The notes under the pieces are model-generated. The model saw only the letters and a list, made by a program, of their open reading frames with translations. It made no database searches and was not told the origin of the DNA. The position numbers and the translations under genes are program-made. From Mesotoga sp. UBA6090 (lineage in GTDB: Bacteria; Thermotogota; Thermotogae; Petrotogales; Kosmotogaceae), in NCBI RefSeq assembly GCF_002435945.1, contig NZ_DIXC01000052.1, positions 1 through 64,000 of the forward strand: a DNA stretch of 64,000 bases, written 5' to 3'. This document shows positions 34,401 through 39,011 of this stretch, in pieces (position 1 is the first letter of the stretch; every line of letters starts with the position of its first letter).

Positions 34401-37148
34401 GAAGGACCTCTGTCGTACACGATAACAATTCTTCCGAAGAACCTCACTCCAGGCCAGCTAGAGACAGCTTTCGATTCGATTCAGATACCGGTTGGCGTAA
34501 TTGAAGCCGGCGATTACGCTATAATTGTCGGAACAAAGCCTTCCCTTGCTAGAGCGCAGGAGCTCGTTTCCTCCCTTCGGATAGGGATAGACGCAAGCGG
34601 AACGTCGGCCGACGGTTCGATATCGTACGTGACATTCACTCTGCCGGAAGGGACAGAAATTGAGCAGTTCGAGACAATAGCGGGACTTATGGAGCTTAAA
34701 CTGAAATTTGAGCCGGTCGGAGACAGGGTCTTCATGATAGGTACGGGCGAGGATATAGGCGAATTCGAGCAGGTTCTCAGTGGGCTTGTAAGCGAGAAGG
34801 CTGGAATAGTAAATGAATTCAGATTCGCAAAGAAGCTTTCCGGAATCGACGCCGAGACGCTCGAAACTTATCTGCTCGCGAAAGAGATTTCGCTTTCCGG
34901 AGTCTTCAATGTGAGCGGTGGATACCTGATAATTGGCACCAGAGAGTCCATTGACGAAGCCCAGGCAGTCATTGATTACCTGGCAGACAATCAGCAGGTT
35001 CACTTCTCCTTTGTAGATCTGCCTTCGACATTGAGGTTCGAAGTACTTCAGGCAATGGTTAATGAACTGATGCTTGATGTAGTGTTTACTCAAATCACTC
35101 AATCAAGGTATTTGTTGATAGGTGAGATAAACGACATTGATCGCATGAAGAGTATTCTGTCAGATGCTGTTGTCGGAGAATCTAAGTTCCTAGATTACGA
35201 GATAGTTATTGTTAGCAAAGAGTTCAACGATTATCTTGCTGATGAAAGAATCAGGGAAGATTTAGATAATTCTTTGGATAGCATTGGTGTATCTACTTAC
35301 ATTGGCAAGTTTGATGACCGACTTCTGATAGTGGGCGAGAAAACGCATGTGGATGTAGCTAAGAAGCTGATTAATGAGCTTGATGAAGCGGCATCATTTT
35401 CTGGAATAGAAGAGAAGATAAAGATCGAAGATCTTCCCCCCGTCAGCGGTTGGAGCATAGAGCAAATAACACAGTTCCTGGAGGCGGCGGAGATTCAACT
35501 CAGATCGATTATAGAATACTCTGGCAGACTCATCGGAATTGGTACTCAAGTCGGTCTCGAAAACGCGAGAGCCGCGCTCAGTATCCTCGCCGTAGATTTG
35601 AAGCGGGAGTCGGTAAGAATCGAGAAGAGTTTAGTTACCGAGACTCAGCTCAAAGAGATTATCTCCAAGCTAGACCTAAAAGTGGAGTTTGTAGACCTCG
35701 AACGCCAGTGGCTGCTAATTGGCGAGCCAGAGTCACTTATGATTGTCACCAGGACAGTTGAAGAGGCGGCCGCCGACAAGGAGATCTCAAGATACATCAC
35801 CGATCTGACTGTCAATCCTCAAGAACTTGCCGATCTTCTTAGAGAATCAATCGAGGGAATAACTGTTCAGACCTTCGACGACCTTCAGATGCTGTTGATC
35901 AAGTCAAAGAGCTCAGCTCTGCTCGATGCGGCAGAGAAGATGGTCAAGGACGTTCAGGATTCGAGAAAGGCTGTCGATCCTCTGGAGAAAGGTGTCGTAG
36001 TAACGGGTTCCACGGTCAGAATAAACGTGGCCGACCAGGATCTAGAGTCCCTTCTCAGGTTGGTTGCTGATAAGCTCGGTATTTCGCTCCTCTTTGTGGA
36101 CAAGATTGTTGAGAACGTGACAATGTCTGTTGAAGGCCTTACCTGGGATGGGCTGGTAAAAGTCATCAATGCTACAAAGCCGGTCGAGATAAGCAAAATC
36201 GATGACATCTACGCAGTCACGAAGAAGGAACAGAAGGCCGGAGAAGAACCTACCGATGTTGAGCTTGTTTACCGTGTCTATCACAATGTTGAAGAGGTGA
36301 CAAGATTGATTGAGTTCTACGGAGGAGAGGTTCTTTCCGATCCAGTGAACGGTTACATTGTTGTGAGAGGGCTTGCGAAGTCCAGGGTAGACAACATTTT
36401 CGATGAGATCGGATCTTCTCTCGCGCAACCGAAGAAACAGGTGAGGATAGAGACAAGACTTGTCGATAAGTCCCTTGTGGATGAACTTCAGAGAGAATTC
36501 AAGACTGCAATAGGCGTTAACAGTCCTGAGATTCTGATAGAAAACGGTTCGATCGATCTAGACTTCAGAATCATTGACTATCTGGATATAACACAGCTCA
36601 TCGATGACATAGTCAACACTGCGACGGCAAGAATAGAAGCTGATCTGAGCAATAGAGACAATGATTCCGATCTCATATCCAGCCCTTCAATTGTTTCCAT
36701 GAGTGGTGAAGAGGCAAAGATTCACATAGGAGATACAATTCCATATCTCGTCCGCACAATTGAGTATGTCGAAGGTAACCCCGTGGAGATAGAGACTATC
36801 GAGTACCTCAATACCGGAGTGGAGTTGAGAATAACTCCTACCGTCAACGATGACGGAAAGATCCTGCTAGATCTCTACATAAAGGTTAGCGAGCCCGAGA
36901 AATATGTCGATGGAACAAGGACCCTTTATGGAGAGAAGACCCGGGAAGCAAATAGCAGGCTAATAATTTCCAACGGAAACACTCTGACAATTGGAGGTCT
37001 AGTAGCAAATAAAGATACGGTGACAGTGAATAAAATGCCTTTCTTAAGCGATCTACCCTTCATTGGCAAGTTGTTCACCACAGAGAACAGAACATCCGAC
37101 AAGAGAGAATTGGTTATCTTCATCACAGCGGAGGTGGTTGAGCCGTGA
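25482..37148 (+). CDS. Giant secretin with about 43 tandem N-domain-like modules (3888 aa)
   Basis: An outer-membrane channel protein several times the usual 600-900 residues of PilQ/GspD. Order: signal peptide (about 1-22), an AMIN-like beta domain (about 33-125), an STN-like segment (about 130-210), degenerate modules (about 225-655), about 43 modules of 66 residues (661-3495), an STN domain (about 3513-3585, RINVADQDLESLLRLVAD), an N1-type domain (about 3593-3650) and the secretin domain (about 3654-3888). The secretin core shows SSPSIVSMSGEEAKIHIGD, GVELRITPTV, FLSDLPFIGKLF and a terminal FITAEVV. Start GTG 25482 has GAGGGTGA upstream; GTG 25491 is an alternative. It follows the platform genes and overlaps the MEMO gene by four bases. 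The identity as a secretin is firm; the purpose of the length is unknown. Confidence 0.93.
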   Translation: MIRVRRIAVMFLVLGFFCIGFSNQLNSVMPSMDAESVTVTMIFKDTVTDYNIQSNPSKTIYSLALSGVSGRNMNLPLRMGPVEGLWTRQDPKRLSVNIALLIPAIDEPEVTIMENIVTLRFFRSSINVDIEKFTTYGMTVSTAMTYLFSEEMLDLSYVISPSVRNEEVVVGFSLAMPEDILRNILTSLGDRIAYSFLTDGTFYLGTPEEVQDLVNAFWKTYIGVEFNVEGESVSEQIERLRKTLPVNSFIEYLPNEASLMVFGDLQTHMTLSAALTTNTVTREYTVPWEITNIDIEPLTAYYELARKLNTTLFSDSLTIVGIPEFNKLIFSGNAAQVTALYEYIDLYREYVTSQDLDSSKTRITITLPDNFFLIEDVLKLGSSSGSGLTEDNTLVGTIFSILQSYAVYEDLSVDRTFEPIGKVTFELPNYLVPVLQKVVDSLFEISTDVSYTIVNYHLTIEESILSQVQRITGAAIEALGERKGYILKGSKNSIGTAEYLLSLFTGIAFEDYASTYLELKANDSFEEVSAFLRTFYAAQGLVEEEYTVEQIADRLVFMYAPSEIMNKAVFELEQHEKQIYRVTKQSILEISPEVYSSGLGELLQTILIENETANFIESAGLLVIRAYPDRLAEIESVIEERIPRITEMVENRISSQETRLSLQIMAIPGWDIEKFRAYLNDFLGSELFSEITLTTSGSGYIVIASQPLLEAISTEAEKLRGFENPSFRLETSIPSLAQFELLLEKLGIAVTIVPVENQFMIVGSKENVEEASKLVRQLSSGLPVQGDVSDTAVDYEFTFINLPYPEVEGISELLNKLSLSVEFVNTPTGVAVVATKERLEKAMEVINSVLSRIETIETGPRSYSLIDIEPAMVSSLDEILSRLGYEIDLVETPAGIIGIGVEAQLARAKSIVEEILKKETSSLPHQGDGDRSYLIISSKPEIEIASINSVISVFNFDLIITPVYDKIVVVGDSYDLQLFRALHDEILTSESVEGAFISKELSGVPGWDSDRLLSYLGVVLGVEKTASVSLVQTARGYIVNCPQSILESIESEFERLRSIESPSYSIERRMPSLDEMNSLLSRLGIIVDILKVDDYFVIIGSSTSVNQAKELVSRLLEAIGDESEMKQTAFEVSSISREDMPAFTEIFSSIGMEVKLLESPSGILIIGNDGEVSRAIEVADSILEKRASTVDSEIVFEFVPVSSDEIGEYSLIFEKMRLNAELLSSPSGVLVIGSSEEVSEAKSVVQIIDEQKQQFDTTEDKRNISTFVRRVAGWSDEVFSNYLKDFLNEDQYSRVSISPSVSGYIVAGPAEILQSIEAEVSRLQEIQDPHFVVQRGLPPLDQLELLIGAMGIKVEIIPVEDKYLIVGNRESVVQTNQIIDQLIEAIYPEGKPVEDTVVSKTFIFLPVKPEDVAPLETVMERLGITSELVQISTGVVAVGSEEELLKALDVVESVMAHSESVTAELELNYRFVDVRSGSTEQFLPIIDRLKIEIELLDTPTGVVAIGAESELDRAEELIEAINSRAAEDVPLQDKYESYLLLPLSAGITVESLEPALELLDYRVFAVSVADKIIAIGNEEDLLKFKALYLQLQAVEVDREERISLDIKAIPGWDIARVSEYLRLFLGADDFDRISIVPSSTGFVALTPKALMEALEGEISRLREFEDPAFTVLERIPPVEDLEGLLSRLGVLVDLVSMGSSTIVIGSGDDVQRTGRIIDQLLDSVTYDVTAPEAVEYSVLDISADDMSSFNAIFERLAIDVSLISSPSGVIAIGSQQAVARTAAVVEDILSRRTTPQVYEPIYAFTGIPSADIGSYQTILDKLNSGVELLQSTTGVLMIGDAGKVQEAVKTVNAILEREALFDESEGQPDRVSNVAALVPGWNDAKYASYFTDFLGVDDFSRISITPSTSGYIVIGPEEVVSRLVAEASRLAGIEDPFFVIEDSLPAIDQLDTLLDRLGLKVTILPVENKHLIVGIKESVEKTVELIKMLRSDVEAPLSSRKYDYLIMPANEGSFETIRQVLSELKIDATALSFGSNVILVGYGEDLEDAASVVNSINERTLILETDKELKYSFTEIPDDRIDEFKAILDSLKLDVELLSSPSGVVLVGTEEEAEKANEVIRSVLSKAEQDETVESRFFNNPAGWEEGKLVAYLRGFLGEKDWAKVSATPVQSGYLLVGPSEILNRIHSETVRLAGLEKPYYEIVETVPSIQNLQAMLEKMGLAVTVVTVDGRSMVIGPESDVLQTVKVFGELAEGVVLPRGDEPDVFDFVEIPSEEVESFRTIFARLGIRVDLLSTPTGVIVVGRRDDISKALETITSILSRREVQVVNGEQSYMVVEIRDGFDLASAQSVISAFSIDTYPLSVAGKLVIIGAEKEIGRFVQIRNDIISEHKVTVIVPREVTIEELNGIINTLGLEMSVLEIRGSFVVYGKEGEIEQVRDILSRLTSDEPTEKTQEMRIFTGIYQSTDFLNQLLSSMGSSLKIYGEGDRIVAVGSADDIGMFENLMQEIGSEPSAVELTAKFYPRLEGWTGETLAEFFRAMNFAVEVFHESSQGYLLIGPADELNRVPDVMDGLELKTKKLTTLYSVPSGMTYEELREILVSAGFSLSYTKLGQSMSISGLEDDVNMAVALLDEVIRSGLGKGVSYRLIELPVDLTLEKLEKIMSDMALDISSVQVDGEVMLIGPDSDLRTAKEVVEYLTPEDPSFDEKRIYSVIPLGEGLSFAEISALVESLSLSVEILPVGGDIVVIGTESNVDRFRELVSSISATLGIGSVESLEYSIVEKVEEIWIDQFRELLASLNIPVKIVEVSDYLVFIGSSDNNGKAVDLFSRFETEDKKPVAEEIEFATLSLPEGFDLNSLSTIFDKLDFKVDLDAVGNVLLLIGTKDSIENAQALVEKLVWVSTGESGVRNVFEILEPKESVSAELLNQLFRLIGIDVEILEGDTALVFVGSQTDVEMALEVYDSLGRTAEVDEGPLSYTITILPKNLTPGQLETAFDSIQIPVGVIEAGDYAIIVGTKPSLARAQELVSSLRIGIDASGTSADGSISYVTFTLPEGTEIEQFETIAGLMELKLKFEPVGDRVFMIGTGEDIGEFEQVLSGLVSEKAGIVNEFRFAKKLSGIDAETLETYLLAKEISLSGVFNVSGGYLIIGTRESIDEAQAVIDYLADNQQVHFSFVDLPSTLRFEVLQAMVNELMLDVVFTQITQSRYLLIGEINDIDRMKSILSDAVVGESKFLDYEIVIVSKEFNDYLADERIREDLDNSLDSIGVSTYIGKFDDRLLIVGEKTHVDVAKKLINELDEAASFSGIEEKIKIEDLPPVSGWSIEQITQFLEAAEIQLRSIIEYSGRLIGIGTQVGLENARAALSILAVDLKRESVRIEKSLVTETQLKEIISKLDLKVEFVDLERQWLLIGEPESLMIVTRTVEEAAADKEISRYITDLTVNPQELADLLRESIEGITVQTFDDLQMLLIKSKSSALLDAAEKMVKDVQDSRKAVDPLEKGVVVTGSTVRINVADQDLESLLRLVADKLGISLLFVDKIVENVTMSVEGLTWDGLVKVINATKPVEISKIDDIYAVTKKEQKAGEEPTDVELVYRVYHNVEEVTRLIEFYGGEVLSDPVNGYIVVRGLAKSRVDNIFDEIGSSLAQPKKQVRIETRLVDKSLVDELQREFKTAIGVNSPEILIENGSIDLDFRIIDYLDITQLIDDIVNTATARIEADLSNRDNDSDLISSPSIVSMSGEEAKIHIGDTIPYLVRTIEYVEGNPVEIETIEYLNTGVELRITPTVNDDGKILLDLYIKVSEPEKYVDGTRTLYGEKTREANSRLIISNGNTLTIGGLVANKDTVTVNKMPFLSDLPFIGKLFTTENRTSDKRELVIFITAEVVEP
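27462..33032 (+). repeat. Phased module blocks 1-6 in the giant secretin
   Basis: Twenty-eight modules fall into six blocks starting at 27462, 28464, 29265, 30282, 31086 and 31887, with 5, 4, 5, 4, 4 and 6 modules. Each block opens with a type A module: PGW or AGW, a YL-x-x-FLG-like helix, then SGYI and ending in E-x-P. Type B follows (hydrophobic-PVENK-x-LIVG), then types C and D, which carry SPSGV or TPTGV before an IG-like strand end. A fifth type with ADKIIAIG is optional. Conservation is clear in protein but not as direct DNA repeats, so the duplications are old. Confidence 0.85.
33033..35967 (+). repeat. Unphased module tail of the giant secretin
   Basis: About 15 further modules of roughly 65 residues (residues 2518-3495) keep the general pattern: a strand opening the module, a helix with conserved leucines, a short strand ending in IG or VG, and a second helix. 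They lose the A-B-C-D order of the first part. Gly-Trp appears at the first module (W2529) and again late (PVSGW, about residue 3326). This part leads directly into the standard STN-N1-secretin end. Confidence 0.75.
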
Positions 37149-37972
37149 TAAGGAGACCCGTTGTCAGCGGGAAGTTTTACGCAGATGACGGTGAGGATCT
37201 TAGAAGCCAGATAAAGAATTGCTTCTTCCATCCAGTGGGACCTGGAAGCCTTCCAGTGACTTCTGAGAGGCGTGAGGGGACGATCGGCCTGATTGTCCCT
37301 CATGCCGGTTATATGGCGAGCGGCCCAGTCGCTGCATGGGCCTACTGGAAGGCCTCTTCACTTATGAAGCCCGCGACGGTGGTAATAATTGGACCAAACC
37401 ATACTGGTCTGGGAACACGGCTCTCATTGTGGCTTGACGAAGCCTGGGAAACGCCCCTGGGTAGTGTGGAGATAGACCATGAACTCGGAAAGAGAATCAT
37501 GGCCATGTCAAATGGGATGATAGTCTCCGATACCGCCGGGCACCTATATGAACACTCTATAGAAGTCCAGCTTCCCTTTCTGCAATTCCTCTACGATGAT
37601 TTCAAAATCGTCCCGATTATCATGACGGATCAGAGGCTGGAGACGGCTTTGATGGTGTCAGAAGTTCTTGAGAAAGTGTCTAGGGAGCGGAAGGATCTCC
37701 TGATAATAGCGTCATCTGATTTGAATCATTACGAGTCGCACGAGATTACTATGAAAAAAGACAGCGAACTTGTCAGTCTTCTGATAGAAAGGAAGTATAG
37801 AGAGGCCTACGATGTCTCGAGGGAAAAAAGAATAACTGCCTGTGGTTTAGGTCCTATAGTAGCAGTTAGGGAGTCCTTTGAGTCTATGGATGTGCTCAGT
37901 AATACGACGAGCGGTGCGGTAATCGGAGACAGGTACAGAACGGTTGGTTACTTTGCAGCTCTGCTGAAATAA
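37145..37972 (+). CDS. MEMO-family protein (AmmeMemoRadiSam system protein B type)
   Basis: A 275-residue member of the MEMO family, related to class III extradiol dioxygenases. The N-terminus RRPVVSGKFYADD, IVPHAGYMASGPVAAWAY near residues 50-67, GPNHTGLG and ASSDLNHYE with C-terminal ACGLGPI are family signatures, and contain the conserved His/Cys positions. The exact reaction is not settled; in AmmeMemoRadiSam loci it sits with AMMECR1 and a radical SAM enzyme, neither of which is here. GTG 37145 overlaps the secretin stop, so translation is probably coupled. Confidence 0.88.
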   Translation: MIRRPVVSGKFYADDGEDLRSQIKNCFFHPVGPGSLPVTSERREGTIGLIVPHAGYMASGPVAAWAYWKASSLMKPATVVIIGPNHTGLGTRLSLWLDEAWETPLGSVEIDHELGKRIMAMSNGMIVSDTAGHLYEHSIEVQLPFLQFLYDDFKIVPIIMTDQRLETALMVSEVLEKVSRERKDLLIIASSDLNHYESHEITMKKDSELVSLLIERKYREAYDVSREKRITACGLGPIVAVRESFESMDVLSNTTSGAVIGDRYRTVGYFAALLK

Positions 37973-38030
37973 CATCATCAGGAAAGGGAGCGCATAACTC
38001 GCTTTGCCTTCGGTGTGTCACTAAAACCCA

Positions 38031-38039
38031 TGCTATAAT
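38031..38039 (+). promoter_or_regulatory. Extended -10 promoter before the beta-barrel-like gene
   Basis: TGCTATAAT at 38031-38039 is a perfect TGn extended -10 box, 22 bases before GTG 38062. No strong -35 hexamer is present. It marks the start of a new transcription unit after the MEMO gene. Confidence 0.6.
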
Positions 38040-38061
38040 TTCGTTGAACTGGAGGTGTTAT

Positions 38062-38565
38062 GTGAAGACCTTAGTCGTGTTCCTGATAGTAATTATGACA
38101 GGATCTCTTGGTTTTGGTTCGTTGATTATAGATGGTATGCACTATTCCGGCATGGCTCCAGCAAGTGGAGAGCTTGTCTACGATGGAATAAATGCAGCAT
38201 ACGTCATTAGCCAAATTGGAAAAAACTCATTCGAACTGGGAGGAAATTTCTCCTTCGTGTCCCCATCTTCATCTGAAGAGTTCTACAAGAGCGGTCATTT
38301 CAACACGATATTAAAAGTATTTGCAGGGCAGGCCTACGATTTGACCGAAAAATCGGCGGCGGGACTAAGAGTCGTTTCCAGAGTCGGCCTAGTGACGGCG
38401 AACGTTGACAAGTTTGGGATCTTCTTCTCGATTACTCCTGTTATCTACGTTCGGGTAGGTTTTCTTTCCTTCGGAGTTTCGCTGGGAGTTGAACTTGAGC
38501 AGTTCTTCGGAATGGAAACTCTTCCAGTTTTTCATGCGGGCGGTGAGATTACTTACCGTTTCTAG
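38062..38565 (+). CDS. Small exported protein, probable outer-membrane beta-barrel
   Basis: I do not recognise a named family. The 167-residue product has a signal peptide (KTLVVFLIVIMTGSLGFGS) and then alternating hydrophobic/polar strands typical of a small transmembrane beta-barrel (for example VIYVRVGFLSFGVSLGVELEQFF). It ends in a final aromatic residue (ITYRF), as bacterial outer-membrane proteins often do. GTG 38062 is in frame behind GGAGGTG at 38051-38057; the ATG at 38060 is out of frame. It may be a component of the toga envelope. Confidence 0.6.
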   Translation: MKTLVVFLIVIMTGSLGFGSLIIDGMHYSGMAPASGELVYDGINAAYVISQIGKNSFELGGNFSFVSPSSSEEFYKSGHFNTILKVFAGQAYDLTEKSAAGLRVVSRVGLVTANVDKFGIFFSITPVIYVRVGFLSFGVSLGVELEQFFGMETLPVFHAGGEITYRF

Positions 38566-38576
38566 CGGAGGTGAAT

Positions 38577-39011
38577 ATGAGAGAGTTGGCTGTTGTGAAG
38601 GAGCTTGAAGGAGATATGGTGCTCCTCGAAAAAGCTCGTACCGAGGCCTGTTCGACTTGCGGCTCGAAGAATAGTTGCAGTGTCTCGTTAAGCGAGAAGA
38701 AAGTTACTATAAAGGCAATGAAAAATGGAGTGGAGGTTCATTCGGGAGATACAGTTGAGATCGAGACGGGAAATTTGAGTGCAACCAGAGTGTCCATGAT
38801 TGTATACGGAATTCCCCTTGCTGTTTTCCTAGTCACGCTCATAGCGATGAATACGATTTTGGGATCCGAGGTACTTGCCCTCGGAACTGCCTTTGCTTCC
38901 ATAGTGGTGGTCTATGCTCTAATCGCAGTCTATGACAAAAAAAACAGAGAGAAACTCATGCCGAAGATTATCAGGAAGGTGGAGCTGCCGGATGGATTCA
39001 TTGTTCGATGA
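38577..39011 (+). CDS. rseC: RseC/MucC-family membrane protein
   Basis: A 144-residue RseC-like protein. The N-terminal part has a cysteine cluster CSTC with a third Cys in KNSCS (about 26-36), then a beta-rich domain, followed by two membrane helices (about 71-92 and 96-115) and a basic C-terminus. In enterobacteria RseC modulates sigma-E signalling and the SoxR-reducing Rsx complex; elsewhere it often accompanies Rnf. No Rnf gene lies in this window, so its partner here is unknown. ATG 38577 follows GGAGGTG. It overlaps mutS2 by 20 bases. Confidence 0.85.
   Translation: MRELAVVKELEGDMVLLEKARTEACSTCGSKNSCSVSLSEKKVTIKAMKNGVEVHSGDTVEIETGNLSATRVSMIVYGIPLAVFLVTLIAMNTILGSEVLALGTAFASIVVVYALIAVYDKKNREKLMPKIIRKVELPDGFIVR

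Noticed and set aside
34458..35102. Long open frame on the minus strand (214 codons) inside the secretin gene
   Set aside because: It has no ribosome binding site, no recognisable motif, and mirrors the codon pattern of the secretin. It is a shadow frame.
25482..37148. Giant gene considered as an adhesin, toxin or multi-modular synthetase, or as an assembly artefact
   Set aside because: The C-terminus has clear secretin signatures and the position follows pilM-N-O-P-like genes. The modules are too diverged in DNA to be an assembly duplication.
37973..38030. Possible terminator after the MEMO gene
   Set aside because: A four-base stem AGCG/CGCT with a loose T-rich tail is too weak to support.
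38932..38991. Upstream extension of mutS2 by 20 codons into rseC
   Set aside because: Those residues do not match the family, and ATG 38992 gives the normal N-terminus with AGGTGGAG upstream.
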